Below, one piece after another: positions 51,539 through 60,172 of a stretch of DNA of 64,000 nucleotides (positions within the stretch are counted from its first letter, which is position 1; each line of letters begins with the position of its first letter). The notes under the pieces were generated by a model. The model was not told the DNA's origin and searched no databases. It saw nothing but the letters and a program-made list of their open reading frames with translations. A program made the translations under genes and the position numbers. Location: NCBI RefSeq assembly GCF_001729485.1, contig NZ_CP017157.1:3596001-3660000 (forward strand), written 5' to 3'. Origin of the DNA: Streptomyces lydicus (GTDB taxonomy: Bacteria; Actinomycetota; Actinomycetes; Streptomycetales; Streptomycetaceae).

Positions 51539-52666
51539 TCAGTCCTCGTAGTAGTTGTTGACGATCACCTCGGGCTCGTCGTCGTCGAACGCCTCGTTGA
51601 GCAGCGCCCCGCCGACCAGGCCGGCCGCGCCCGCGCCGATGAGCGCGCCGGTGCCGAAGCGGCGGCCCTGCTGCTGACCCGGCTGCTGGTGGTAGTCCTG
51701 CGGCACGGCCTGCGGATAGCCCTGCTGCGCCGGCTGCGGGTACCCCTGCTGCGGATAGCCCGCCTGGGGCGCGGTGTAGTACGGCGGGGGCGTGGTCTGC
51801 ACCCGCTGGGCGCAGCCGCCGCACGTCTGGATCTGGCGCGGGACGCCCCACTGCGGGGACCACGTCACATACGTCGTGCCCGGGCCGTGCTGGGGGTCGA
51901 AGAAGCAGGTCATGGAGGAACTCCCGTCGGATTGCTGGGGTGTCGGGGCGGAGCCGTGGCCGGGGGACTCCCAGCCGGGCGCGGCGCCGGAGGATTCCCG
52001 GCCGGTGGTGGTGCCCGCCCTCGCGGCGGCGTCGGCCGGCCCGGGGGAGGGGGCGTGCCCCGGCGGCGCTCCGGCCGCCGGGTCCGGGCGCAGGACGTCG
52101 ACGCCGAAGTCCTGGGCGATGCCCGCCAGTCCGGAGGCGTAGCCCTGGCCGACGGCGCGGAACTTCCACCCGGCGCCGTGGCGGTAGAGCTCACCGAAGA
52201 CCATGGCGGTTTCCGCGGCGGCGGCGCCGCGCAGGTCGTAGCGGGCGATCTCGGTACCGGTCACCCGGTCGACCACGCGGATGTGGGCGCTGCGGACCTG
52301 GCCGAAATCCTGTTGCCGCTGCTCGGCCTCGTAGAGGGAGACCGGGAAGACGATCTTCGCTACCTCGGCGGGGACCGCGGTGAGGTCGACCTGGATCTGC
52401 TCGTCGTCCCCGCCGCTGCCGCCGACCGGGTCGCTCCCGGAGTGCCGCACCGAACCGTCCGGGCTGCGCAGGTTGTTGAAGAAGACGAAGTGCTCGTCGG
52501 AGAGGACCTTCCCGGACCCGTCGCACAGCAGCGCGCTGGCGTCCAGGTCGTAGCCGGGCCCTCCGGCGGCTCCCACCTGCCAGCCCAGCCCCACCGTGAC
52601 GGCGGTCAGGCCGGGGGCCTGTTTGCTGAGCGACACATTGCCGCCCTTGGTCAGGGCCACACTCAT
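51539..52666 (-). CDS. TerD-domain stress protein with Cys-rich and Pro/Gln-rich C-terminus
   Basis: A 375-residue protein. Residues 1-185 form a TerD domain (MSVALTKGGNVSLSKQAPGLTAVTVGLGWQ, GYDLDASALLCDGSGKVLSDEHFVFFNN, DDEQIQVDLTAVPAEVAKIVFPVSLYEAE, ELYRHGAGWKFRAVGQGYASGLAGIAQDFGVDV) that binds Ca2+ through conserved Asp residues. A linker, a segment with CGGC (QIQTCGGCAQRV), a repetitive GYPQQ/QGYPQ region and a Gly-zipper-like helix (GALIGAGAAGLVGGALL) follow. TerD proteins act in tellurite, phage and envelope stress. ATG 52666 follows GGAGG. Other ter genes are not in the window. Confidence 0.9.
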   Translation of the reverse strand: MSVALTKGGNVSLSKQAPGLTAVTVGLGWQVGAAGGPGYDLDASALLCDGSGKVLSDEHFVFFNNLRSPDGSVRHSGSDPVGGSGGDDEQIQVDLTAVPAEVAKIVFPVSLYEAEQRQQDFGQVRSAHIRVVDRVTGTEIARYDLRGAAAAETAMVFGELYRHGAGWKFRAVGQGYASGLAGIAQDFGVDVLRPDPAAGAPPGHAPSPGPADAAARAGTTTGRESSGAAPGWESPGHGSAPTPQQSDGSSSMTCFFDPQHGPGTTYVTWSPQWGVPRQIQTCGGCAQRVQTTPPPYYTAPQAGYPQQGYPQPAQQGYPQAVPQDYHQQPGQQQGRRFGTGALIGAGAAGLVGGALLNEAFDDDEPEVIVNNYYED

Positions 52667-52740
52667 CTGCTTCCTCCACAACTGTCCGGGCCTTCGGCGT
52701 CCTTCGGCTCAACGCAACGGGAATCAGCAGAGTTCCCGGC

Positions 52741-52749
52741 TTGCGCAAT
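52741..52749. promoter_or_regulatory. TTGCGCAAT element (copy 3)
   Basis: The TTGCGCAA palindrome recurs 75 bp upstream of the TerD-domain gene, in the same class of position as copies 1 and 2. Confidence 0.5.
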
Positions 52750-52823
52750 AACTGAAGTATGGAGCAGACCTCGGGGTGTGCGGGTCAATCAGAAACGTCA
52801 GGCGGCGCGCCCCGGAAGCCTGC

Positions 52824-52902
52824 TCACACGTCGCGGCGCCGCACGACGAGCACCGCGAGCGCGACGCTGACCAGCGGCCACAGGACGTACACGGTCCGGC
52901 CG
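52824..52902 (-). pseudogene. C-terminal remnant of an ABC-2-type permease
   Basis: On the minus strand the last codons before the stop at 52824 read GRTVYVLWPLVSVALAVLVVRRRDV, the typical last helix and basic end of Streptomyces ABC export permeases. No start or upstream part exists: the frame is lost just past 52902, where a rightward relic begins. I read it as a gene fragment left by a deletion or rearrangement. Confidence 0.5.
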
Positions 52903-52903
52903 G

Positions 52904-52957
52904 GTGCAGCTCGTGATCACCGCCTATGAGACCGGGCTGGTCACGCTGCCGCGCTGA
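52904..52957 (+). pseudogene. Short rightward gene-end relic next to the permease remnant
   Basis: From GTG 52904 the plus strand reads VQLVITAYETGLVTLPR and then stops, like the end of an enzyme or regulator. There is no SD, and the stop overlaps the end of the P-type ATPase gene on the other strand. It is too short to assign, and chance cannot be excluded. Confidence 0.25.
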
Positions 52958-55625
52958 GGGCCGGGTGGTGCGTGCGGACCGTGGAGAGAGCCAGGCCGTA
53001 CAGGGTGAGTACCGCCGCGAGGAGGGCGTAATACAGCGCCGGCGGGGCGGACATGTCCAGTGGCGGGCCGAGGGGGGACAGCGGCAGCAGGATGCCGATC
53101 ACCGCGAGGGCCGCGGCGGCGAGGTGGACCGGTCCGGTGGCGCGACGTTCGGCGGCGTGCCGGCCGGTCCGCAGCAACAGCATCACCATGGCCTGGGTCA
53201 GCAGGTTCTCGGTGAACCACCCCGCGTGGAAGACGGCCGGATCGCCGGCCCGCGCCGTCGTGTGCGAGGCGAAGGCGAGCACCCCGAAGGTGGCGATGTC
53301 GGCGGCGGCGTTGAGCAGCCCGAAGGCGGTGATGAAGCGGAGGAAGGTACGCGTGCGCAGCACGGCGGGCTTGCGTTCCGCGGCGGGCCCGGGACGGTCG
53401 AAGGCGAAGGCGAGCTGCGCCGCGTCGAAGCAGAGGTTCTGCACCAGGACCTGGGCGGGGAGCATGGGCAGGAACGGCAGCAGCAGTCCGGCGGCGAGCA
53501 TCGCGATGACGTTGCCGAGGTTGGACGACAGGGTGATGCGCAGATAGCCGGCGATGGTGCCGCTGCTCCGGCGGCCGGCGGTGATCGCCCGGTCGATGGC
53601 GGTGAGGTCCTTCTCGGCGAGCACCACGTCCGCGCCCTCGCGCGCCACGGTCACCGCCCCGCGCGGACAGATGCCGACATCGGCCGCCCGCAGCGCGGGC
53701 AGGTCGTTGACGCCGTCCCCGAGGAACCCGGTGATCCGGCCGCCGGCCCGCAGGGCGGAGACGATCCGGGCCTTGTCCTGGGCCGTGCAGCGCGCCACGA
53801 CCGTGGCCCGGGCGACCGCTGCGGCGAGCTGCGGCCCCCTCAGGTCACCGAGCCGGCCGGCGGTCAGCACCTCCCCGGGGTCGAGGCCGAGATCACGGCA
53901 GGCACGGGCGGCGGTTCCGGGGTGGTCACCGGTGAGGATCTTCACCGCCACCCCGCGCCGGGCGAGGTCCTCCAGCGCGTCGGTGGCGGTGGGCGCGAGC
54001 GCGTCGCGGAGCGCGACGAAGCCGAGGAAGGTCAGCCCGCGCAGGTCCTTGTCGCTGTACGGGCCGAGGCGGGCCGGGCGTTCGGCGCGCGCGACGGCGA
54101 GCAGCCGCAGACCGCCCGCGGCCTCCTCGGCGGCGAGGCCGAGCAGCCGCTCGCGGTGTGCCGCGTCCAGTGCGGCGTCCGCACCGTCGACGGCCACCGA
54201 CCCGCACCGGTCGAGGACGTCCTCGACCGCGCCCTTCACCACGAGCGTGTGGGTGGTGTGCCGGCCCGGCCGGCGCACGACGGCCGTGGCGAGCCGGTGC
54301 GACGGGTCGAACGGCAGGGCGGCGATCCCGTCGTACGCGAACGGGTCGGCGCCGCGTTCCCCGGCGGCGTCGAGGATCGCTTCGTCGAGGGTGTCGGGGA
54401 CGGGCAGCTCGGCGAGTTCCACGGTCCAGAAGCTGTTGACCGCCGCCCACTCCAGTACGTCCGGGGCGTTGTCGCCGCGCGCGTCCAGGGAGCGTTCCAC
54501 GACCGGGCGGTCCTGGGTGAGGGTGCCGGTCTTGTCCAGACACAGCACGTCGACCGCCCCGAGGTCGTGCAGCGCGGGCAGCCGTTTGACGATCACACCA
54601 CTGGTGCGGGCGAGCGCGGAGGCTCCCCGGGCGAGCGCCGCGGTCACGATCACCGGCAGCATCTCGGGCGTCAGCCCCACCGCCACCGCGACGGCGAACG
54701 GCAGGGTCTCCAGCCCGCGCCCCCGCAGCGCGGCGTTGGCCATCAGCACCAGCGGCGGCGTGAGCAGCATGAAGCGGATCAGGGTCCAGGCGATGCCGTG
54801 CACCGAGCGGTCGAACGCGGTCTCCCCGCGCCGCCGCGCCGGCCCCCCGTAGGCGGCGGCGAACCGGGTGTCCGGACCGGTGGCGATCACCAACGCGGTC
54901 CCGCTCCCGGAGGCCACGCTGCTGCCCTGGAAGCACAGGTGCGGCGGCTCGGGCGGCTCCGCGCCCCCGCCGGCCGGCGCGTCGAGGGCGTTCTTCGGTA
55001 CGGGGACGGACTCGCCGGTGAGCGCGGCCTGATGGACGGTCAGCCCGCTCGCGCGGAGCAACCGCACATCGGCCGGCACCAGGTCCCCGGCCCCCAGCCG
55101 CACCACGTCGCCGACGACGAGCTGATCGACGGGGATCTCCCGCACCCGCGGCGGGGCGTCGTCCGCCGTCCGGCGCTGCACGGACGCCGTGGTGGGAACG
55201 AGTTCGCGCAGGGCGGCCATCGACCGGCCGGCCTGGTGCTCGCCCCCCGACCGCAGGGCGCAGCTGACCACCACGAGCACCATGATCACGCAGGCGGTGC
55301 CCCAGGAGGCCACGGCCGCCGAGACGACCCCGAGGCACAGCAGGACGGCGGTGAACGGATCCCGGAGGCTGCCCACGAAGCGCCGCGGCCAGGAGGGCGG
55401 CCGCCGGGCGGGGACCACGTTCTCGCCGTACCGCAGCAGGCGTTCCTCGGCCTGTTCCTCGGTCAGCCCGCGCGGGCCGCTGTCCAGCAGCCGCAGCACC
55501 TGCAGCGTGGTCAGCGCGGCCGGTTCCCCGGCGCCGGTGAACGGCGGCAGGCCGCGGCCCGGCCGTACGCCCCGGGAGTGCGCGGGTGTACGGGCGGCCG
55601 TGGGCGCCGCGGTGGTCTCAGGCAC
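52941..55625 (-). CDS. mgtA: Magnesium-transporting P-type ATPase (MgtA/MgtB type)
   Basis: An 894-residue P-type ATPase. Motifs: LTGESVPVPK near residue 200 (A-domain TGES), GLTPEMLPVIVTAALARGA (M4), LCLDKTGTLTQDRPV near 362 with the phosphorylated Asp, LPFDPSHRLATAVV (nucleotide-binding), VAVKILTGDH and GDGVNDLPALRAADVGI (hinge). The M4 motif and the late SSNLGNVIAMLAAGLLLPFLPMLPAQVLVQNLCFD are typical of Mg2+ importers. It moves Mg2+ (or Ni2+) into the cell with ATP. The GTG start at 55625 overlaps the ArsR stop, so it is translationally coupled to that regulator. Confidence 0.92.
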   Translation of the reverse strand: MPETTAAPTAARTPAHSRGVRPGRGLPPFTGAGEPAALTTLQVLRLLDSGPRGLTEEQAEERLLRYGENVVPARRPPSWPRRFVGSLRDPFTAVLLCLGVVSAAVASWGTACVIMVLVVVSCALRSGGEHQAGRSMAALRELVPTTASVQRRTADDAPPRVREIPVDQLVVGDVVRLGAGDLVPADVRLLRASGLTVHQAALTGESVPVPKNALDAPAGGGAEPPEPPHLCFQGSSVASGSGTALVIATGPDTRFAAAYGGPARRRGETAFDRSVHGIAWTLIRFMLLTPPLVLMANAALRGRGLETLPFAVAVAVGLTPEMLPVIVTAALARGASALARTSGVIVKRLPALHDLGAVDVLCLDKTGTLTQDRPVVERSLDARGDNAPDVLEWAAVNSFWTVELAELPVPDTLDEAILDAAGERGADPFAYDGIAALPFDPSHRLATAVVRRPGRHTTHTLVVKGAVEDVLDRCGSVAVDGADAALDAAHRERLLGLAAEEAAGGLRLLAVARAERPARLGPYSDKDLRGLTFLGFVALRDALAPTATDALEDLARRGVAVKILTGDHPGTAARACRDLGLDPGEVLTAGRLGDLRGPQLAAAVARATVVARCTAQDKARIVSALRAGGRITGFLGDGVNDLPALRAADVGICPRGAVTVAREGADVVLAEKDLTAIDRAITAGRRSSGTIAGYLRITLSSNLGNVIAMLAAGLLLPFLPMLPAQVLVQNLCFDAAQLAFAFDRPGPAAERKPAVLRTRTFLRFITAFGLLNAAADIATFGVLAFASHTTARAGDPAVFHAGWFTENLLTQAMVMLLLRTGRHAAERRATGPVHLAAAALAVIGILLPLSPLGPPLDMSAPPALYYALLAAVLTLYGLALSTVRTHHPALSAAA

Positions 55626-55983
55626 CGACGTCGCGGAGGCGGACCGGTGCCGGCTGTCCGGAGCGGGCGGCCAGCTGGACGACCAGGAGCCGTACCACCG
55701 CCACCACATCGGGATCGTCGACGAGGTACACCACCCGGCGGCCCTCCCGGCGCGAGCGCACCAGGCCGGCGAGCTTCAGCTTCGACAGGTGCTGGCTCAC
55801 CGCGGGCAGCGCCCCGCCGACCCGCTCCGCGAGCCCGCTCACATCGCTCTCGCCCTGCGCCAGCGCCCAGACGATGTGCAGCCGCGGGGGCGAGGCCAGC
55901 AGTCCGAACATCGCGGCCGCCTCGGTCAGCACCTCGGCGGACGGGTCCGCCGTGCCGCCCTGGTCCTCGACGCTCTTCACCAC
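55618..55983 (-). CDS. ArsR-family transcriptional regulator upstream of mgtA
   Basis: A 121-residue winged-helix regulator (FGLLASPPRLHIVWALAQGESDVSGLAERVGGALPAVSQHLSKLKLAGLVRSRREGRRVVYLVDDPDVVAVVRLL). The recognition helix is in ALPAVSQHLSKLKLAGLV. The protein has no Cys at all, so the classical ELCVCDL As/Cd site is absent, and the alpha-5 region has Asp residues but no His pair of the CzrA/NmtR type. It may sense Mg2+ or another signal. GTG 55983 follows GGAGAG; GTG 55980 is an alternative. Coupling with mgtA implies that it controls that ATPase and itself. Confidence 0.88.
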   Translation of the reverse strand: MVKSVEDQGGTADPSAEVLTEAAAMFGLLASPPRLHIVWALAQGESDVSGLAERVGGALPAVSQHLSKLKLAGLVRSRREGRRVVYLVDDPDVVAVVRLLVVQLAARSGQPAPVRLRDVGA

Positions 55984-56114
55984 TGCGCTCTCCGTCCACC
56001 TGGGACGTGCCTCCCCGTCCCCGAACCGCCCAGTGTAGGTGCCGGGCCCCCGGCCCTCCGCGGGTTCCCGGCCGTCCCGCCCCCGGGGCCCGCCCGGCGG
56101 CCGCCGGACCCCGG

Positions 56115-57563
56115 TCAGGACAGCGGGCAGTGGTTGACCAAGGCCGCGGGACCGGCTGCCCGGGGACGGCGCACGGTGTGGTCGGCGGGTGGCAGGTGAC
56201 GGTGGTTCAGCCAGTTCTCCAGGGCCGTGAAGGCCGACCGGTGGCACGGGGTGAGGGGGCGCAGCCGGTCGGGGAACGTGTCGAAGAGCGCGTCGACGTG
56301 CGTGCCCCCTTCGATGCGGTAGTAGCGGTACAGGGCGTCCCGCCCGGCGTCGTGCACCATCCGCGCGTAGACGTCGGAATCCCGGCTGAGGGGCAGCAGG
56401 ACGTCCAGGGTGCCGTGCAGGGTGATCAACGGCTTGCCGATGCGCCCGGTGAGGGCGATCTTCGAGACGGCGGCGCGGACCGGTGCCGGACGGGTGGCGT
56501 AGGAGTAGTCGGCGTCGCACGCGGGGGTGCCCGAGACGCAGAACGGGGTACCGGCCTGCGTGGCCCCGTCGAAGTCGGGGTCCAGTTCCTCGCGGTAGGT
56601 GCGCTGGGTGACGTCCCAGTAGTTCTGGTGGTGGAAGGGCCACAGGAACTCGGAGCCGGCCGGGAACCCGGCGGCGAGCAGCGCCGCGTGCGCCCGCCCG
56701 GCGTCCGCGCCGCCCTTCGCGTACGCGGGATAGGCGCGCAGCGCGGGCGGCAGGAAGGTGAGCAGGTTCGGCCCCTGCGGTCGCCACAGGGTGCCCTCCC
56801 AGTCCACGCCGCCGTCGTAGAGCTCGGGATGGTTCTCCAGCTGCCACCGTACGAGGTAGCCGCCGTTGGACAGGCCGGTGACCAGGGTGCGGGCCGGTGG
56901 GCGCCGGTACCGCTGGGCGGTCACCGCGCGGGCCGCGCGGGTGAGTTGGGTGACCCGCTGGTTCCACTCGGCGACGGCGTCGCCGGGGGCCGTACCGTCG
57001 CGGTAGAAGTCCGTGCCGGTGTTGCCCTTGTCGGTGGCGGCGAACGCGTATCCGCGGGCGAGCACCCAGTCACCGATCGCCCGGTCGTTGGCGTACTGCT
57101 TGCGCGTGCCGGGAGAGCCGGAGATCACCAGGCCGCCGTTCCATCGGTCGGGCAGCCGGATGACGAACTGGGCGTCGTGCTGCCAGCCGTGGTGGCCGTT
57201 CGTGGCCGAGGTGTCGGGAAAGTAGCCGTCGATCTGGACGCCCGGCACGCCCCGGGGAGCGGCCAGGCCCGCCGGAGTCAGTCCGGCCCAGTCCGCCGGG
57301 TCGGTGTGCCCCGAGGTGACGGTGTCCGCGGTGGTCAACCCGTCCAGGCAGGACAGCTGTTGACGGGCTGCGCCCGGTACGTGCAGCCGGGCCGCCGCGG
57401 CGCAGTGCGACGGCTGCGGGGAACGTTCCGGCGAGGCGCCGGCCGGGGGAGCGGTGAGGGCGAGGAGCGCCGCGGCCCCGAGGGCGGTGCCCAGGGCCGT
57501 CGGGCGCGGGCGGTGCCGGCGGGAGCGCGCGGCCGGCCCGCCGGGTGGGGTGCCGAGGGGCAT
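56115..57563 (-). CDS. Secreted 3-hydroxybutyrate-oligomer-hydrolase-like esterase
   Basis: A 482-residue alpha/beta-hydrolase with an N-terminal signal peptide (ALGTALGAAALLALTAPPAGA). The nucleophile elbow is VTGLSNGGYLVRW (GxSxG), followed by GVDWEGTLW and a late TLHGTLDVLLPL and IEGGTHVDALFD that supply Asp and His. This layout resembles the tannase-like/3HB-oligomer hydrolase group. The gene directly upstream encodes a PHB depolymerase, so this enzyme probably finishes extracellular polyester breakdown by cutting soluble oligomers to monomers. GGAGGT precedes ATG 57563. Confidence 0.82.
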   Translation of the reverse strand: MPLGTPPGGPAARSRRHRPRPTALGTALGAAALLALTAPPAGASPERSPQPSHCAAAARLHVPGAARQQLSCLDGLTTADTVTSGHTDPADWAGLTPAGLAAPRGVPGVQIDGYFPDTSATNGHHGWQHDAQFVIRLPDRWNGGLVISGSPGTRKQYANDRAIGDWVLARGYAFAATDKGNTGTDFYRDGTAPGDAVAEWNQRVTQLTRAARAVTAQRYRRPPARTLVTGLSNGGYLVRWQLENHPELYDGGVDWEGTLWRPQGPNLLTFLPPALRAYPAYAKGGADAGRAHAALLAAGFPAGSEFLWPFHHQNYWDVTQRTYREELDPDFDGATQAGTPFCVSGTPACDADYSYATRPAPVRAAVSKIALTGRIGKPLITLHGTLDVLLPLSRDSDVYARMVHDAGRDALYRYYRIEGGTHVDALFDTFPDRLRPLTPCHRSAFTALENWLNHRHLPPADHTVRRPRAAGPAALVNHCPLS

Positions 57564-57607
57564 CCGGTGTACCTCCGTGGAAGGGGCGGGGTCGGGGAAC
57601 CGGCCGG

Positions 57608-58720
57608 TCAGCTGCCGGCGCGGGCGGACGGTCCGCCGAGGCCGAAGAAGTCGGTGATCCAGTAGCTGGAGCAGATCGACCGGATGAAGTGGGCGGTGCC
57701 GGTTCGGCCGCACTGCTCGGGCTCGGTCCCCGGGTCGACCGGGGTGCCGTGGCCGATCCCCGGCACCTTGTTCACCTGTACGGCCACGCTCCCGTCCCCG
57801 GCCATGTACTCCTCCCGGCGGGTGCGGTCCGGGCCGATGGTGGAGGTGCGGTCGGGCGTCTGGTCCAGCCCGTGCACCGCGGTCCACTGGTCCCGGAGTT
57901 CATCGGCGTTCTTCGGGACCACCGTGGAGTCCTGGTCCCCGTGCCAGACGGCCACCCGCGGCCAGGGGCCCGTATAGGAGGGGAAGGCGTCACGGACCCG
58001 CTCGGCCCAGTCCGCCGGGGTGCGGTCCACGCCGGGGTTCATGCAGGTGAACGGACCGGTGTCCCGGGTGCAGTGGTAGGGGAGGCCGGCGATGACCGCC
58101 CCCGCCCGGAACACCTCCGGATACGTGGCCAGCATCACCGACGTCATCGCACCGCCGGCCGAGAGCCCGGTGACGTAGGTGCGGGAGGGGTCCCCGCCGT
58201 AGGCGGAGTCGGCGTGCGCGACCATCTGCCGGATCGAGGCGGCCTCGCCCCGACCCCGCTGGTTGTCGACGGGCTGGAACCAGTTGAAGCACCGGTTGAG
58301 GTTGTTCGCGGTGGTCGTCTCGGCGAACACCACCAGGAAGCCGTGCCGGTCGGCCAGCGTCGTCAGGCCCGAGTTGTCGGCGTAGACCTGGGCGCTCTGG
58401 GTGCAGCCGTGCAGGGCGACGACTACCGCCGGCTGTGCCGGGAGACGGGCCGGGCGGTAGACGTACATGGCCAGATTGCCGGGATTCGAGCCGAAGTTGC
58501 TGACTCTCTCCAGGGTGACGCCCGCCTCACGAGCCGGCCGGCCTGCCGCGGGAGTCGGGGCGAGCAGGGTGCTCACGGCGACGGCGCAGACGACCGCGCA
58601 GGCACCCGCGGTCAGCCGCGCCCGGAGGCCGCGGCGCTGCGGCCGCGCGGTCGAGCCGGACGAGGCGGCCGGCGGGACCGGTGGGGTGGGCGGTGTCGGT
58701 GATGGGGTGGGCAGTGGCAC
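57608..58720 (-). CDS. Extracellular PHB depolymerase (short-chain PHA depolymerase, type 1 domain)
   Basis: A 370-residue protein. A long, Pro-rich and basic N-terminus leads to a hydrophobic signal (LTAGACAVVCAVAVSTLLAPTPAAG). The catalytic domain shows LHGCTQSAQVYADNSGLTTLADRHGF (oxyanion region), the lipase box VTGLSAGGAMTSVMLATYPEVFRAGAVIAGLPY, VWHGDQDSTVVP (Asp) and GIGHGTPVDP (His), the type 1 order. No separate polymer-binding domain is present. It should depolymerise amorphous PHB or related polyesters outside the cell. It is transcribed just before the oligomer-hydrolase-like gene (44-bp gap), making a two-gene polyester operon. Confidence 0.88.
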   Translation of the reverse strand: MPLPTPSPTPPTPPVPPAASSGSTARPQRRGLRARLTAGACAVVCAVAVSTLLAPTPAAGRPAREAGVTLERVSNFGSNPGNLAMYVYRPARLPAQPAVVVALHGCTQSAQVYADNSGLTTLADRHGFLVVFAETTTANNLNRCFNWFQPVDNQRGRGEAASIRQMVAHADSAYGGDPSRTYVTGLSAGGAMTSVMLATYPEVFRAGAVIAGLPYHCTRDTGPFTCMNPGVDRTPADWAERVRDAFPSYTGPWPRVAVWHGDQDSTVVPKNADELRDQWTAVHGLDQTPDRTSTIGPDRTRREEYMAGDGSVAVQVNKVPGIGHGTPVDPGTEPEQCGRTGTAHFIRSICSSYWITDFFGLGGPSARAGS

Positions 58721-58949
58721 CGGGTGACCTCCCGAGGCGGCGGCACGGAACCGGACGGCCCCGTGCGTGCGACGGTGCGCGACGACCGGGAGCGGCGGCG
58801 CACCACTGTGGTGCCGGTCACCCTAGGAGTGCGCTCCGCCGGCCGGACATGGCACCCGACGCCACAACGGCCGTGTCACCGCGTGCACTTCACCTGTTGC
58901 GCGGCCGATCGGGTACTGCTAGGCCCAGGCCCCACGGCCCCGGCTCTCG

Positions 58950-59510
58950 CTACTGGCCCACCCTTCCGTCGACGCACTCGCGCAACAGGTCGGCGTGCCC
59001 GCAGTGCCGGGCATATTCCTCGACCCTGTGCACCAGCAGTTCCCGTACCGCGATCCGGTCCTTCCCCACCCGCTCGCCCAGGTCCGGGTGGGCGGCCAGC
59101 GCGGCGTCGGTGGCGGCCTGCTCACGTGCCAGATCGACGAACGCGGCGTCGACCACGGCCTGTTCGGCGACGGCGCCGTCGAAGTCCGCGTCCCGCGCGC
59201 CGTACAGCTTCGGCACCGGGTCACCGTCGCTGATCCAGTTGCGCCAGTCCCGTTCCACCTCGACGAGGTGCCGCACCAGGCCGAGCAGCGACATCGTCGA
59301 CGGCGGAACGGACCGCCGGGCCAGTTGCTCGGCGTCCAGGCCCTCGCACTTCATCCGCAGGGTGATGCGGTAGTTCGTCAGGTAGTCGTGCAGCGTCGCC
59401 AGCTCGCCCTCGGGACCGGGGCCTTCGCTGTCCCGGGGGTCGTCGCCGGGATCGGTCCACATATCGGGGTAGACGGTCGCCTGGCTCCATCGCGCGGGTC
59501 GGTCAGTCAT
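58950..59510 (-). CDS. DinB/DUF664-family protein
   Basis: A 186-residue four-helix-bundle protein of the DinB/DUF664 type (GELATLHDYLTNYRITLRMKCEGLDAEQLARRSVPPSTMSLLGLVRHLVEVERDWRNW, IAVRELLVHRVEEYARHCGHADLLRECVDGRVGQ). His residues in LVRHLVEVE and the HRVEEYARHCGHAD segment are the expected metal ligands. Relatives include mycothiol- or bacillithiol-dependent S-transferases. It starts at ATG 59510; an ATG three codons upstream is possible. It is monocistronic. Confidence 0.88.
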   Translation of the reverse strand: MTDRPARWSQATVYPDMWTDPGDDPRDSEGPGPEGELATLHDYLTNYRITLRMKCEGLDAEQLARRSVPPSTMSLLGLVRHLVEVERDWRNWISDGDPVPKLYGARDADFDGAVAEQAVVDAAFVDLAREQAATDAALAAHPDLGERVGKDRIAVRELLVHRVEEYARHCGHADLLRECVDGRVGQ

Positions 59511-59692
59511 GCGTGGCATGGTCGCCCGGCCCGGCCCGCATGCGCCACCGAGTTTTCGCGCCGAGGTGTCGCCGCGGGCCCGGGACGGGGGCGCCGGTCC
59601 CGGCGGCGAGGCCCTCCCGCAGGAGGGGCCGGGCCGGTACGGCTTCCGGGACGGCCGTCGGGGAGGGCTGACGGCCGGTCGGGAGGGACGGA

Positions 59693-60172
59693 TCAGTAAT
59701 AGCGGCTCATGAGTGCGGTGGCCCAGTCGGGCTGGCTGGTGGCGCCGAGCGGGCCGAACTCCGCCATGTAGGGCTTGATGTCGAGCACGGGGGTGCCGTC
59801 GACCGCGTCGAGGCCCTGCACATGGACGTCGAGCCCGTCGGTGCGCAACAGGCGGCAGCGGGAGACGCCGAGCCGGTTGGGGCGGTTCTTGCCGCGCTGG
59901 CCGAAGATCCCCACGAGGGGCCAGTCGGTGTTGCCCCGCGGATGACGGGCACCGGTCTCCACTTTCTCCACGGGCACCCGGTGGAAGTGGTAGACGACCT
60001 CCAGGTGCGAGAAGCCGTCCAGTCCGGCCAGGGCGTCCGGCCCGAACTGCGCCGCGTCCAGCCGGACGACGGCCGACACCGGCCCCCAGTCGTCGTCCCG
60101 GACCTCGCTCCGCCCGCCGACCACCCGGCCGACCGGACGGAGAACCACCTCATCCGCGGTGTTCTCTGACAT
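59693..60172 (-). CDS. trmO: TrmO: tRNA (t6A37) N6-methyltransferase
   Basis: A 159-residue protein of the TsaA/YaeB family, now called TrmO. Signatures include LDGFSHLEVVYHFHRVP, ARHPRGNTDWPLVGIFGQRGKNRPNRLGVSRCRLL and the end GTPVLDIKPYMAEF. It methylates N6-threonylcarbamoyladenosine at position 37 of some tRNAs using SAM in a beta-barrel unlike the Rossmann fold. The Streptomyces form is somewhat shorter than E. coli TrmO. It starts at ATG 60172, divergent from the EamA gene. Confidence 0.9.
   Translation of the reverse strand: MSENTADEVVLRPVGRVVGGRSEVRDDDWGPVSAVVRLDAAQFGPDALAGLDGFSHLEVVYHFHRVPVEKVETGARHPRGNTDWPLVGIFGQRGKNRPNRLGVSRCRLLRTDGLDVHVQGLDAVDGTPVLDIKPYMAEFGPLGATSQPDWATALMSRYY

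Noticed and set aside
52926..57665. Very long open frame on the plus strand opposite mgtA, arsR and the oligomer hydrolase gene
   Set aside because: It has low-complexity Arg/Gly/Pro composition, no domain, and lies antisense to three well-supported genes; long antisense frames are normal at this GC content.
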